Assembly (NCBI GenBank): GCA_022793675.1
Contig: JAAWDH010000041.1
Coordinates: forward strand, 1 to 64,000
Source of the DNA: Oscillospiraceae bacterium
GTDB taxonomy: Bacteria > Bacillota > Clostridia > Oscillospirales > Ruminococcaceae
Direction: 5' to 3'
Length of the DNA stretch: 64,000 nt
Made by a program: the position numbers and the translations under genes. A model generated the notes under the pieces. It saw only the letters and a list, made by a program, of their open reading frames with translations. It ran no database searches and was not told the DNA's origin. This document shows, piece after piece, positions 24,472 to 34,024 of this stretch (position 1 is its first letter; each line of letters begins with the position of its first letter).

Positions 24472-27168
24472 ATGAAATATCAAGACATCATCAAAAAACC
24501 GCCGGAAGAAAGCAAGGGGATGACCCGCTGGTGGTGGTACGGCTGCGCGGTAACGGAAAAGGAAATCGACCGTGAGCTTCGGTTTATGAAGGAGGCGGGG
24601 CTTGGCGGCGTCGAGGTACAGATCCTCTACCCGCTTCACCGCGACGACCCCGAAAAAGGCATTGAAAACGTCCCCTACTTTTCACCGCGCTTTTTTGAGC
24701 TGGTGGGGTATGCAGCCCGGCGCTGCCGCGAAATGGGGCTGCGGTTTGACTTTACGCCTGGTTCCAGCTGGCCCTACGGCGGCCCGCCCATCAGCGAGGA
24801 ATTCGCGATGCAGAGCGCCCTCCCCTACCAGCTGGATATCATGGGCCCCTGCCGCTACAGCCACGACTTCACCACCCAATTCACCGGCAGCGTCGCCGCC
24901 GCCTCGTTAGGGAAGATGGAGGGCTGCGCCATGCGCCCCGAAACGGCGCGGGACGTCACCGCTGCTTTTACCGACAAATACCTGTTCAACTGGCCCTGGG
25001 GCGCCCAGATGCAGCCGGTCGACATCCCCGAAGGGCGGCATAAACTGACGGTTTTTGTCGTTAACCGCTACCGCCAGCCAGTGCTGAAGCCCTGCCCCAA
25101 CGCCGACGGGCTGGTGATGGACCACTGCAGCGCCGCCGCTTTTGACCGTTTTTTTGAGCAGATGGTCGAGCCGTTAACCGAGCGGCTCGGGGATAATCTC
25201 GGGAGCCTATTCTGCGATTCGATTGAGTGCGATGGACACAACTGGAGCGGCGCGCTGCTGGAAGAATTCAAAAAGCGGCGGGGTTATTTGCTGGAGCCCT
25301 ATATTTACGCGCTCTGGGGAGATATGGGCGAAATTACCGGCGATATCCGCTATGACTATTTCCGCACAATGTCCGATCTGACTATTGAAAATTTCTTTGC
25401 CCGCTTTACCGACTGGAGCCGTGCCCGCGGCCTTGCTGCCCGCATCCAGGCCCACGGCACTTGGGGGGATATCCTAAAAGCCTACGCCTGCGCCGATATC
25501 CCGGAAGGGGAGACTTTCGGCGAGCATGACAAACTGGAATGCAACACCATCCACCGGCGGCTGGCCTCCTCAAGCGGCCATCTCTACGGCAAAAAAATCA
25601 TCTCCAACGAATCCTTTACCTGGCTGAAGGTGCCGCGCTTCACCGAAACATTGGAGGACCTGAAAGCTGCCGTCGATGCGGTTTTCCTCGACGGCATGAA
25701 TATGATCGTCAACCACGGCTATGCCTACAGCCCGCCCGAAGCCGACCCCCATGGCTGGCCCTTCTACGCCAGCTGCAACATCAACCACACTGCCGGCTGG
25801 TGGCCCCTCTACCATCATCTGGGTCATTATATCCAATCCTGCTGCGCGATGCTGCGGCTTGGGGAACCGGTGTCAAATATCGGCATCTACCTGCCGCAGG
25901 CTGATGTTTGGGCAGAAGGGATGCTTTCCGACCTGCATCTGGCAATGAAGCTGGAAGAGCGCATCGGCAGGGCGTCGGCCGACCGCATCAACAAGGCGGG
26001 CTATTGGTTTGATTATCTGAATGACGAAGGGATCTGCGCCCTAGGCAAGGCGGCAGCAGACGGGCTGCATATCGGCTCCAACTGCTACCGCACGATCCTG
26101 CTTTTACAGTGCGGGCGGCTGCCGTTGGAAACGGCTTTGCAACTGGAAAGGTTCGTCAAGGCAGGCGGTACGCTGATCGCCGACGGCATCCCCAGCCGCA
26201 GCTGCGGGTTAATCGAAGGGAAAACTGACCATGAAAAAGTCAAGCAGATTATGGCGAGGCTTTTTGGCGGGGATTGCGGCAAAGGCCGGGTGTTCCTTAC
26301 AGAAAATAAAGAGAACGCGCTATTGGAGCTGCTGCGCCGGGAAATAACCCCGGACGTAACGGTCGAAAAAAACGAACAGGTAGGGTTTGTCCACCGCCGC
26401 GACGGCAAAAACGACCTTTATTTCTTTGCCAACGTTTCTAGGGAACCCGCCGACACCTCCCTTGTCTTCCATCAGCTATCAGCCAGGTTTGAGGCGCTTG
26501 ACGCCGAAAGCGGCGAGATTCTGCCAGTGCAGGAACTGTCGGAAAAAGACGGCCTGCTGACTGTGCGGCTGAAGTTTGCACCAATGCAGTCTATTTTCCT
26601 AGTCTTTGGGCCGGAGATAGGCAAACCGGAAGTAAAAACGCTGCCGCAGCCTGTAAAAGAGATGGAAATTACTGGCTGGACGCTGGCGGCAAACGGCGTA
26701 ACCTTACCGGAAAGCGAAACGCCGAGACTTTGGAGCGAAGCAGAAGCGCTGCAGTGGTATTCCGGTGCAGGCAGCTACCAGGCAGAATTTAGCTGGGACG
26801 GTTCCGCAAAACGGGCTGAATTGGCCCTTGAAACGCTTCATTGTACAGCGTCAGTCTATGTCAATGGTATTTTCTGCGGCGACATCTGGAAACGGCCGTT
26901 CAGGCTGGATATCGCAAAAGCGTTAAGGCCCGGCAAAAATAAGCTGCAGCTGGAGGTGCGCAGCACTATCATCAACGCAATGCTGTCGCCGGAAATTGCC
27001 GCCGCTGAGACAGAGGAAGCCCCGCTGCTGGACGTCTGGCCTTATTTTGGCGAGACAATCAACAAGCACCTGCGGGAGCGCTGGTTCAACTGGCGGGAAC
27101 GGGAATATTTTAAGGAGCCGCAGCCCGCAGGCCTTACCGGCAAGGTAATGCTGCTGATTTATCAGTAA
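24472..27168 (+). CDS. Glycoside hydrolase, GH106-like (alpha-L-rhamnosidase family)
   Basis: The 898-residue protein starts MKYQDIIKKPPEESKGM. The early WWWYG and the segment LGGVEVQILYPLHRD are typical of GH106 enzymes, where a triple-Trp motif opens the catalytic barrel. The C-terminal ~170 residues form a galactose-binding-like beta sandwich (WYSGAGSYQAEF, SVYVNGIFCGD, KNKLQLEVRST). No signal peptide is visible, so it acts inside the cell on imported oligosaccharides, probably rhamnosides from plant polysaccharide or flavonoid glycosides. It is a lone gene. The substrate is inferred from family only. Confidence 0.82.
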   Translation: MKYQDIIKKPPEESKGMTRWWWYGCAVTEKEIDRELRFMKEAGLGGVEVQILYPLHRDDPEKGIENVPYFSPRFFELVGYAARRCREMGLRFDFTPGSSWPYGGPPISEEFAMQSALPYQLDIMGPCRYSHDFTTQFTGSVAAASLGKMEGCAMRPETARDVTAAFTDKYLFNWPWGAQMQPVDIPEGRHKLTVFVVNRYRQPVLKPCPNADGLVMDHCSAAAFDRFFEQMVEPLTERLGDNLGSLFCDSIECDGHNWSGALLEEFKKRRGYLLEPYIYALWGDMGEITGDIRYDYFRTMSDLTIENFFARFTDWSRARGLAARIQAHGTWGDILKAYACADIPEGETFGEHDKLECNTIHRRLASSSGHLYGKKIISNESFTWLKVPRFTETLEDLKAAVDAVFLDGMNMIVNHGYAYSPPEADPHGWPFYASCNINHTAGWWPLYHHLGHYIQSCCAMLRLGEPVSNIGIYLPQADVWAEGMLSDLHLAMKLEERIGRASADRINKAGYWFDYLNDEGICALGKAAADGLHIGSNCYRTILLLQCGRLPLETALQLERFVKAGGTLIADGIPSRSCGLIEGKTDHEKVKQIMARLFGGDCGKGRVFLTENKENALLELLRREITPDVTVEKNEQVGFVHRRDGKNDLYFFANVSREPADTSLVFHQLSARFEALDAESGEILPVQELSEKDGLLTVRLKFAPMQSIFLVFGPEIGKPEVKTLPQPVKEMEITGWTLAANGVTLPESETPRLWSEAEALQWYSGAGSYQAEFSWDGSAKRAELALETLHCTASVYVNGIFCGDIWKRPFRLDIAKALRPGKNKLQLEVRSTIINAMLSPEIAAAETEEAPLLDVWPYFGETINKHLRERWFNWREREYFKEPQPAGLTGKVMLLIYQ

Positions 27169-27227
27169 AAACGGCCATCCCCCCGGGGAGGATAGGAAAA
27201 TTCACAAAAAAATCACAGGGACAGGCC

Positions 27228-27256
27228 TTGACTTAGAGGGTACTCCATGTTATATA
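27228..27256 (+). promoter_or_regulatory. Promoter of the DUF362 gene
   Basis: TTGACT (27228-27233), a 17-base spacer and TATATA(AT) (27251-27256), 35 bases before the start. Confidence 0.65.
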
Positions 27257-27290
27257 ATAAAAACATCAACCTAAAAAGGAGCGGTTTTCT

Positions 27291-28169
27291 ATGGAAAAGG
27301 CAAAAGTCTATTTCACCACCGAAATCACCGGCGAATCTTTACAGAAGATTTTCCAGGCGCTGGGCGCAACCCTGAAAGGCAAGGTGGCCGTGAAAATCTC
27401 CACTGGCGAACCTGGCGGCCATAATTTCCTCCAGCCCGCCCTAATCAAGGGGCTGGTACAGCAAGTCAACGGTACGATTGTCGAATGCAATACAGCCTAC
27501 GAGGGCCGCCGCATGAAGAGCGCCGACCATTGGGAGGCCATCAAAGAGCACGGCTTCCCGGAAATCGCCCCCTGCGATATTATGGATGAGGAAGGCGAAA
27601 TGGCGCTGCCTGTCACTGGCGGCAAGCATCTGAAGGAGAATTTCGTCGGCAGCCATCTGAAAAATTACCAGTCTATCCTGATGCTTTCCCACTTCAAAGG
27701 GCACGCAATGGGCGGTTTCGGCGGCGCGCTGAAGAATATGTCCATCGGCATTGCTTCTTCCCACGGCAAAGCCCACATCCACGGCGCGGGCGTGCCGGAG
27801 GATATCTGGACCGCCGACCACGACTCTTTCCTGGAAAGCATGGCCGAAGCCTGCGAGTCGGTCATGACCTATATGGGCCGCGAGAATATCGTCTATATCA
27901 ACGTCGCCAACCGTTTGTCGGTGGACTGCGACTGCGACAGCCACCCTGCCGAGCCGGAGATGGCGGACATCGGCATTTTTGCCTCGCTGGACCCTGTGGC
28001 CGTGGATCAGGCCTGTTCCGACGCCGTTTACAACTCCCCTGACCCTGGCAAGGCTGCGATGATTGAGCGGATGGAAACCCGCAACGCAATCCATACCGTA
28101 GAGACGGCCGCAGCGATGGGCCTTGGTTGCCGCGAGTATGAAATTATTGATATTGCCGCGCTGGGCTGA
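27291..28169 (+). CDS. DUF362 domain protein
   Basis: The 292-residue protein shows the DUF362 pattern: KVAVKISTGEPGGHNFL near the N-terminus, a central LMLSHFKGHAMGGFGGALKNMSIG, and a C-terminal DIGIFASLDPVAVDQACSDAVY. DUF362 proteins are often fused to or encoded near ferredoxin domains, but here the CDCD sequence (~206-210) does not match a standard 4Fe-4S ligand spacing. The function is unknown. It has its own promoter, a good AAGGAG site, and a strong terminator downstream. Confidence 0.85.
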   Translation: MEKAKVYFTTEITGESLQKIFQALGATLKGKVAVKISTGEPGGHNFLQPALIKGLVQQVNGTIVECNTAYEGRRMKSADHWEAIKEHGFPEIAPCDIMDEEGEMALPVTGGKHLKENFVGSHLKNYQSILMLSHFKGHAMGGFGGALKNMSIGIASSHGKAHIHGAGVPEDIWTADHDSFLESMAEACESVMTYMGRENIVYINVANRLSVDCDCDSHPAEPEMADIGIFASLDPVAVDQACSDAVYNSPDPGKAAMIERMETRNAIHTVETAAAMGLGCREYEIIDIAALG

Positions 28170-28267
28170 TTTTGTTTTGTACGGTTTCCCTTATTAAAGA
28201 GATACTATAGGGAAATTTCGCCCTCTGCGGAGGGCGACCAGGACGTTGCTAGTTTTCGGCAAGCTGA

Positions 28268-28310
28268 AAGGAACTCCGAAAAGACGAATCTTTTCGGAGT
28301 TCCTTTTCCG
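28268..28310. terminator. Strong terminator between convergent genes
   Basis: A 16-bp perfect stem (28269-28284 with 28289-28304, loop CGAA) is followed by TTTTCCGTTTC on the plus strand. It serves the DUF362 gene and perhaps the convergent chemoreceptor. A second small hairpin (GCCCTC/GAGGGC, 28220-28235) precedes it. Nothing else was identified between 28170 and 28336. Confidence 0.8.
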
Positions 28311-28336
28311 TTTCTACAAAAATATGTTGTGAAAAC

Positions 28337-29923
28337 CTAAAGGTTAGCCAGCGTCTGCATTTGGCTTTGCAGCTTACCGACGATCTCCTGGTTGGCGTCC
28401 ATCCGCCCGGCAATGCCGGCCATATCGTTCACCAAGCTGCGGGTGCTGCCAGCTGCGCCAGTAATACCAGAAACCGCCCCTTCGACCGAACTGGAGATGC
28501 TGGAAATGGAACCGGCTATTTCATCCATCGCAGACCTAAACTGGTTGGTACGGTCGCTGAAGGACTCCATCGCCTGTTTGATGTAATCGGAATCTTCCCG
28601 GTACTGCTGACCGGTGCGGACGGACAGCTCCAGCTGCGCCGCAACAGCTTCGCCCAAATAGTCGGCCAGTTCCTGGGCGCTTTTGGCAAGATATCCTACC
28701 GCCCCAGTGACCACTGTGCTGACCTCCTGGATATGGTTGGCGGTCTCGGTACAGGAATCGGCCAGTTGGCGGATTTCCTGCGCCACAACGGCGAACCCTT
28801 TCCCCGATTCCCCCGCCCGTGAAGCCTCAATAGAAGCATTGATGGCAATCAGGTCGGTTGAGGAAGAGATGGACAGGATATCTTTGGTTAGGATGGCGAT
28901 TTGGTTCACGCTTTTGCTCTGTTCAAGAGCTTTGTCCAACATGGCTACAATTTCTGCGGTTCTAATGCGGACCGCCTCCATCTCGCCCTTGGCGGAACGC
29001 TCCATCCCCTCGGCCCTTTCCCGCATTTCCGTTGAATAGCAGGTAATGGCGGCGCACTCCTCCGCCATATTCTGGGCGCTGTCCTGCATATTGGCGGCGC
29101 TGGCGCTGATAACGGCAGTACTGTCCGAAATCTCCCCAAAAGCCGCGGAAAGCCGGTCTGTCAGGCCGGAAAGCCGACGGACGCTGCTGCTGGAATCAGA
29201 AACCCGGCGGCGGACCTCCCCGACCACCCCGCTTAAACGCTCGGAACTGTCCTGGAGGGTGTCCACGGCATGGCGTATCGGGGAAATAACGCTCCGCCGG
29301 ATGTTGCGCAGCGCCGCCATCATCAGCAGGACCCCGATAACCAGGGCGGCTGCGCTGGTAGCCAGCGAAACCGCGTAAACCGTCAACAGGCGGCTTCGAG
29401 CGGCCGCCGCCGCGCTGCTGACGGAATCAGAAAGGGCGTCAAGTTCCCCTTCCGCCGCCTGGCTCCGCAAAGCGACCTCCCCATTGGCGGTCGCATAAGC
29501 CGCTTGGGTCTTGCTGTCGGCGCTGGCGCAAACCAGGTCGACCAGCGCGCGCTTAAAGGCGTCGTAGTTTTCCAGAAGGGAGCGATATGCCGCCTGGTCG
29601 TCCTCGGCGACAAAACCCTCGTAAAGGCGCATTTTTTCATCCAGCGCCGCTTCCTCCTCCTTGATTTCCTGCACCAGCTTAATCATCGTCGCATGATCTT
29701 CCGCCACAATATGGGACAGCGCCAGCCGGTGGATATCCATCATTGAGCGCCTAAGCTCCTCCAGGCGCTCCTCGCTGACCATATATTGATCGACGATAGT
29801 CCCCGCGTTGGCGTGGACATTGTTGATACTGAATACTGCCAGGATGTTTGCCAACAGCATTACCAGCCCTAGCAGAATAATAGGCAAAACCAGCCTCTGC
29901 TGCAGCGTCAGCCTGCCTTTCAT
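28337..29923 (-). CDS. Methyl-accepting chemotaxis protein
   Basis: The 528-residue receptor has a first membrane segment (~10-35), an extracellular four-helix-bundle-like sensor domain (~36-185), a second membrane segment (~187-210), a HAMP-like linker and the cytoplasmic signalling hairpin. The conserved tip reads ILSISSSTDLIAINASIEASRAGESGKGFAVVA. No CheR-binding pentapeptide is seen. It lies 91 bases downstream of a solute-binding lipoprotein on the same strand, with a stem-loop between, so it may sense the loaded binding protein. This is a different receptor from the pseudogene at 2.8 kb. Confidence 0.93.
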   Translation of the reverse strand: MKGRLTLQQRLVLPIILLGLVMLLANILAVFSINNVHANAGTIVDQYMVSEERLEELRRSMMDIHRLALSHIVAEDHATMIKLVQEIKEEEAALDEKMRLYEGFVAEDDQAAYRSLLENYDAFKRALVDLVCASADSKTQAAYATANGEVALRSQAAEGELDALSDSVSSAAAAARSRLLTVYAVSLATSAAALVIGVLLMMAALRNIRRSVISPIRHAVDTLQDSSERLSGVVGEVRRRVSDSSSSVRRLSGLTDRLSAAFGEISDSTAVISASAANMQDSAQNMAEECAAITCYSTEMRERAEGMERSAKGEMEAVRIRTAEIVAMLDKALEQSKSVNQIAILTKDILSISSSTDLIAINASIEASRAGESGKGFAVVAQEIRQLADSCTETANHIQEVSTVVTGAVGYLAKSAQELADYLGEAVAAQLELSVRTGQQYREDSDYIKQAMESFSDRTNQFRSAMDEIAGSISSISSSVEGAVSGITGAAGSTRSLVNDMAGIAGRMDANQEIVGKLQSQMQTLANL

Positions 29924-29937
29924 AGAATCCCCTCCTC

Positions 29938-29966
29938 AGGTTTTCCGGCCAAGCCCGGCCGGAAAG
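29938..29966 (-). promoter_or_regulatory. Intercistronic stem-loop between the binding protein and receptor genes
   Basis: A perfect 9-bp stem TTTCCGGCC/GGCCGGAAA with a 6-base loop and no T-run. It may stabilise the upstream mRNA or dampen read-through into the receptor gene. Confidence 0.5.
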
Positions 29967-30014
29967 GTGGCCTCTATTTTTTGGAACTGCCAGTCGGACA
30001 ATTCAATCAAGCCG

Positions 30015-31259
30015 CTAACGGGCGGATACGCCCTCAACCATACGGTCAAGCTGGGATTGGAGAGAAGCGCCGGACGGGTTGCCGGACGCCATGCTGCCGG
30101 CAAACTCGGCCACCGGATCCCAAAACTTCCCGCCGACGCGCTGAAGCTGGGAATAATTCGACTGGGCCAGCAGCGCCGCTATCGCCGGCGAAGCCTGCAC
30201 CTCCGGCGAACTGGCGGCCTGAACATTGGCAGGCCCTTGGCCGCGCAGCTCAAAGCGCAGGCGCTGGTTCTCCTCACTGACAATCCATTCCGCCAGCCGG
30301 GCTGCCCACTCTGGATACTCCGAGTAGGCGTTGACGCCGATCAGCTTACAGCCAGAAAAGGAGGCCATTTGGATCTGCTGCCCGGCGCAGGTATAAGTAG
30401 GCAGCTTGGCAGCGCCGACGTCCGCCCCCCAGGCTTCCTCAACAGCCATCGCGTTCCAGACGCCGCTCACTCCGGCGATAATGGAACCGTCCCGCACACC
30501 GGCCAGGAAATCGGTATCTGTCCGGCTTGCAAAACCGGGGCTGGCTGCGATAGCCAGCATCGCTTTGGCCACATCTGTCCCCCGGACAGGCCCATCAGCG
30601 CTGTTCCAGGTGCAATAGTTGGTCAAGCCGTCCTCGTTCAGCCCAACCTCCATACCGGTATTGCCAAAAAAGGCGTAGACGTACCAGGCAGAGGTCCAGT
30701 CCATCGCCACCAGACGTTCTGCTTCGGCCGCTATTTCCAGCATCCGATCCAACGTCTGGACATCCTCTTCGGAAAAATAAGCTTTGTTATAGTAAAGGAA
30801 ATATCCATTATCCGCCGTCAACGGATAGGCGTACAGCGTGTCCCCAACGCTTGCCGCTGCTGCAGCGGCGGAAAGGGAAGCGCTGCGGAGTATCCCCGCC
30901 TCCTCAGCCGCAATAGGGTCCAGCGCGCCGGCCGCCGCCAGCGCCGCCACTTGGTCGTCGGCAAAGGCGAACACATCCGCCCCGCCCTCCAAATCCCCAA
31001 GCAGCACATCCTTGCAGTTGGATTCGCTCTGCGGGGAATAGCTGATCTGGAAGCTGGCCTCGGCGGCGTAATAGGACTGGAACGATGCGATGATCTCCTG
31101 AAGCAGCGCTTCGTCCTCCTCCGCCCCCCATACCGTCAGCGCAACCGGCCCGTCAGGCGAGGAGCTTTCCGAAAGGGAAGAGAGTTCCCCGCCGCCGCAT
31201 CCGGCAAGCAGGGATAGCGTCCAAATGGACAAAACAAGGAAAGGAAACTTTTTCTTCAT
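30015..31259 (-). CDS. Extracellular solute-binding lipoprotein, family 1 (sugar type)
   Basis: The 414-residue protein has a lipoprotein signal peptide (lipobox LLAGC, Cys21) followed by a Ser-rich tether and a family 1 substrate-binding fold: LTVWGAEEDEALLQEII, GGADVFAFADDQVAALAAAGALDPI, LYAYPLTADNGYFLYYNK, and a C-terminal EWIVSEENQRLRFELRGQGPANV. This is the maltose/maltodextrin-like pattern. No permease or ATPase genes flank it, so it either serves a transporter encoded elsewhere or acts mainly as a chemotactic sensor for the adjacent receptor. Confidence 0.9.
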   Translation of the reverse strand: MKKKFPFLVLSIWTLSLLAGCGGGELSSLSESSSPDGPVALTVWGAEEDEALLQEIIASFQSYYAAEASFQISYSPQSESNCKDVLLGDLEGGADVFAFADDQVAALAAAGALDPIAAEEAGILRSASLSAAAAAASVGDTLYAYPLTADNGYFLYYNKAYFSEEDVQTLDRMLEIAAEAERLVAMDWTSAWYVYAFFGNTGMEVGLNEDGLTNYCTWNSADGPVRGTDVAKAMLAIAASPGFASRTDTDFLAGVRDGSIIAGVSGVWNAMAVEEAWGADVGAAKLPTYTCAGQQIQMASFSGCKLIGVNAYSEYPEWAARLAEWIVSEENQRLRFELRGQGPANVQAASSPEVQASPAIAALLAQSNYSQLQRVGGKFWDPVAEFAGSMASGNPSGASLQSQLDRMVEGVSAR

Positions 31260-31292
31260 GCCTTTTCATCCCTTTAATCAATTTCAACCTAT

Positions 31293-31321
31293 ATTATAGC
31301 ATTTTTGCCTCTGATTTTCAA
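31293..31321 (-). promoter_or_regulatory. Promoter of the binding protein gene
   Basis: On the minus strand TTGAAA (31316-31321), 17 bases, TATAAT (31293-31298), ~35 bases before the start. Confidence 0.7.
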
Positions 31322-31532
31322 CTGGGATTTTTGCTTTTTTAGCGTACAGTACGATAGCTGCGGATTTTTTCACCGTTATACAGCGCGCTGTAGCACGTTA
31401 TGTTTTTAGCCTTCTGCCACGGCATCAAGCCGTTGCGGAAAGGATCAGGGTTTATTGTGCGTACTGCCTATAAATCTGGGCGGTACAGCGCGATTATTTT
31501 TAGTGTGCATCGGAAATGTAAAGCAAAACCCC
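31322..31532. other. Gene-free stretch with short palindromes
   Basis: No coding frame is seen between the binding protein promoter and the ffh operon promoter. It contains a perfect palindrome ACAGCGCGCTGT (31380-31391), a near-palindrome CGTACAGTACG (31343-31353) and a small hairpin ACGGC-ATCAA-GCCGT (31419-31433). The function is unknown. Confidence 0.35.
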
Positions 31533-31561
31533 TTGACAGCCGGCGCTTCTGCCTGTATAAT
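31533..31561 (+). promoter_or_regulatory. Consensus promoter of the ylxM-ffh operon
   Basis: TTGACA (31533-31538), 17 bases, TATAAT (31556-31561). Confidence 0.85.
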
Positions 31562-31631
31562 GGTATGGTGTAAAGGAAAAAGGTTTACACCTGTTGGCCC
31601 TTTGGGCAGAAAAATGTTGGGGTGATGGGGA

Positions 31632-32021
31632 TTGGCGGATAAAAACCTGGGGATCTCCCTGCTGCTCGACCACTACGGCCCCATGCTCACCGATAAGCAG
31701 CGGGATGTGATCGACCTTTATTACAACCAGGACCTCTCTTTGGCTGAGATTGCCGAGCATGAGGGCATTACCCGGCAAGGGGTGCGGGACAACATCAAAC
31801 GCGGCGAAGCTTTTATGCTGGAAATGGAGGAAAAGCTCCATTTGGCGCAGAAGATCACTGGGCTGCTGGAGGCGGTGGAAACCGTCGGGCGGCTCTGCCG
31901 CGAAATCGAAGCCGAAAACCGCAGCGTCCACTCGGCAGGCATCGCAAAACGGGCGGAAGCTATCAGCCGGCTTTTAGAAAAATGCGTCAACGACTATTTC
32001 GATACCAGCGAGGAACCGTAA
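31632..32021 (+). CDS. ylxM: YlxM-family DNA-binding protein (SRP-associated)
   Basis: The 129-residue protein has a sigma-70 region 4-like helix-turn-helix: LTDKQRDVIDLYYNQDLSLAEIAEHEGITRQGVRDNIKR. YlxM is encoded immediately before ffh in Firmicutes, as here (13-base gap), and in streptococci has been linked to SRP GTPase modulation. The start is TTG at 31632, behind GGGGTGAT. It is transcribed from the consensus promoter at 31533. Confidence 0.9.
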   Translation: MADKNLGISLLLDHYGPMLTDKQRDVIDLYYNQDLSLAEIAEHEGITRQGVRDNIKRGEAFMLEMEEKLHLAQKITGLLEAVETVGRLCREIEAENRSVHSAGIAKRAEAISRLLEKCVNDYFDTSEEP

Positions 32022-32034
32022 CAGGAGGGATAAC

Positions 32035-33372
32035 GTGGCCTTTGAAAGCCTTTCGGAAAAATTGTCGCAGGCCTTTAAAAAACTGCGCTCTAAAGGGAAA
32101 CTCGGCGAGCAAGATATCAAGGAAGCTATGCGCGAAGTCAAGCTGGCCCTCCTGGAGGCAGACGTCAACTACAAGGTCGTCAAGGATTTTGTCAAGACTG
32201 TCAGCGAACGGGCCGTCGGGCAGGAAGTCCTTGAAAGCCTGACGCCCGCCCAACAGGTCATCAAAATTGTCAATGAAGAGCTGACCGCGCTGATGGGCGG
32301 CGAGAACGCCAGGCTGGAATTCCCTTCAAAGCCCCCCTGCATCGTCCTGATGTGCGGGCTGCAGGGCAGCGGCAAAACGACCCACGCGGCTAAACTTGCC
32401 AAATACTTCAAAACCAATTCCGGGTGCAGGCCGCTTCTGATCGCCTGCGACGTTTACCGGCCAGCTGCAATCGAACAGCTGAAAATCGTCGGTGAAAAAG
32501 CCGGGGCTAGGGTGTTTGAGATGGGCCAGGGCAACCCGGTGGAAATCGCCAAAGAAGGCCTGAAATTCGCCAAAGACCATGGGCATGACCTAGTCATTGT
32601 CGATACCGCCGGCCGGCTGCACATTGACGAGCAGCTGATGGACGAGCTGAAGCGCATTGAAGCGGAAGTCCATCCCAACGAGATCCTGCTGGTGGTGGAC
32701 GCGATGACTGGCCAGGACGCGGTGACGGTAGCCAGCACCTTCAATGAAGCGCTGCCGGTTACTGGCGTAATCCTGACAAAACTGGACTCGGATACCCGCG
32801 GCGGCGCGGCCATTTCCGTCCGCCAGGTTACAGGCAAACCTATTAAATTCTCCGGCATCGGCGAAAAACTCGACGACCTTGAGCCTTTCCACCCTGGACG
32901 GATGGCTTCGCGGATTTTGGGCATGGGGGATATGCTTACCCTGATTGAAAAGGCCCAAACCGCCGTAGACGAGCAAAAGGCCGAAGAGCTGGCCCGTAAA
33001 ATGCAGCAGAACAGCTTTGATATGAACGACCTGCTTGACCAGATGCAGCAAATTAAGAAAATGGGCTCTTTGAAGCAGATTTTGGGGATGCTGCCCGGCG
33101 TCGGCAAAAAACTGGAAGAGGTCGATGTCGACGACCGCCAGCTCGTCCGCATTGAGGCGATGATTACCTCGATGACCCCTGCCGAACGGGAAAAGCCTTC
33201 CATCATCAACCCCTCCCGCAAACGGCGCATCGCCGCCGGCTCCGGGACTAAGGTAGAGGACGTCAACCGCCTGCTTAAGCAGTTTGACCAGATGAAACAG
33301 ATGATGAAGCAGCTGGGCGGCTTCGGCAAAAAAGGCCGGCGGAAAATGCGCTTCCCCATGATGCCCATGTAA
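32035..33372 (+). CDS. ffh: Signal recognition particle GTPase Ffh
   Basis: The 445-residue protein contains the N domain, a G domain with GLQGSGKTTHAAKL (G1), DTAGRL (G3), TKLD (G4), and SGIGEKLDDLEPFHPGRMASRILGMGD. The Met-rich M domain includes PSIINPSRKRRIAAGSG and a C-terminal Met cluster. It binds signal sequences and 4.5S/SRP RNA and delivers ribosomes to FtsY. The start is GTG at 32035 after GGAGGG. Length is normal for the family. Confidence 0.97.
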   Translation: MAFESLSEKLSQAFKKLRSKGKLGEQDIKEAMREVKLALLEADVNYKVVKDFVKTVSERAVGQEVLESLTPAQQVIKIVNEELTALMGGENARLEFPSKPPCIVLMCGLQGSGKTTHAAKLAKYFKTNSGCRPLLIACDVYRPAAIEQLKIVGEKAGARVFEMGQGNPVEIAKEGLKFAKDHGHDLVIVDTAGRLHIDEQLMDELKRIEAEVHPNEILLVVDAMTGQDAVTVASTFNEALPVTGVILTKLDSDTRGGAAISVRQVTGKPIKFSGIGEKLDDLEPFHPGRMASRILGMGDMLTLIEKAQTAVDEQKAEELARKMQQNSFDMNDLLDQMQQIKKMGSLKQILGMLPGVGKKLEEVDVDDRQLVRIEAMITSMTPAEREKPSIINPSRKRRIAAGSGTKVEDVNRLLKQFDQMKQMMKQLGGFGKKGRRKMRFPMMPM

Positions 33373-33479
33373 AAACGCTTTTGGCCCGGCAGGGAAACGG
33401 CCCTTAAGCTGCGGCTTTTGGGCTGCTTCCCAACTGGGACAGGATAGAATCAACAATATTTTTCAGGAGGAAACCAACC

Positions 33480-33722
33480 ATGGCAGTAAAAATCAGACTT
33501 CGCAGAATGGGCGCAAAAAAAGCCCCCTTTTACCGGATTGTCGTAGCGGATTCCCGTTACCCCAGAGACGGCCGCTTCATTGAAGAAATCGGCACCTACG
33601 ACCCCACCAAAAACCCCAGCTTGATCAGCGTGGATATGGAAAAGGCCGAAAAATGGATTGCAACTGGCGCTCAGCCCACCGATACGGTGAAAAAGATCCT
33701 CAAGATCGCCGCTGAGAAATAA
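33480..33722 (+). CDS. rpsP: 30S ribosomal protein bS16
   Basis: The 80-residue protein begins [38 protein letters not shown], diagnostic of bS16. It lies 107 bases after ffh in the usual ffh-rpsP order, with an AGGAGG site. Confidence 0.97.
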   Translation: MAVKIRLRRMGAKKAPFYRIVVADSRYPRDGRFIEEIGTYDPTKNPSLISVDMEKAEKWIATGAQPTDTVKKILKIAAEK

Positions 33723-33760
33723 TCCCGCCCCGTTGCAGCAAAGCAGACAGGAGGGACAGG

Positions 33761-33994
33761 ATGGAAGAACTGTTGGTTACACTGGCCCGCGGGCTGGTGG
33801 AGGACAAGGAGTCTGTCAAGGTGACCAGCGAACAGTCCGCCGAAGACGGCGTCACCATCTATCACCTGAGCGTAGCCCAGGGGGATATGGGACGGGTTAT
33901 CGGCAAACAGGGCCGGATTGCTAAAGCAATCCGGGTCGTCATGCGCTCCGCCGCTCAGCAAAAGGGCGAAAAGGTTATGGTCGAGATTGACTGA
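33761..33994 (+). CDS. khpA: KhpA RNA-binding KH-domain protein
   Basis: The 77-residue single KH protein has the GxxG loop in DMGRVIGKQGRIAKAIR. KhpA pairs with KhpB (Jag) in RNA binding and control of cell elongation in Gram-positives. It follows rpsP as in most Firmicutes. The usual next genes rimM-trmD-rplS are not here; a terminator follows directly. Confidence 0.93.
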   Translation: MEELLVTLARGLVEDKESVKVTSEQSAEDGVTIYHLSVAQGDMGRVIGKQGRIAKAIRVVMRSAAQQKGEKVMVEID

Positions 33995-34024
33995 AAGCTC
34001 CTTTTTCCCTATTGCTGGAAAGCG

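Noticed and set aside
28200-28265. Riboswitch-like stretch with GCCCTC/GAGGGC hairpin after the DUF362 gene
   Set aside because: I compared it mentally with c-di-GMP, fluoride, THF and guanidine switches without a match, and it is downstream of both convergent genes, where a riboswitch would have nothing to control.
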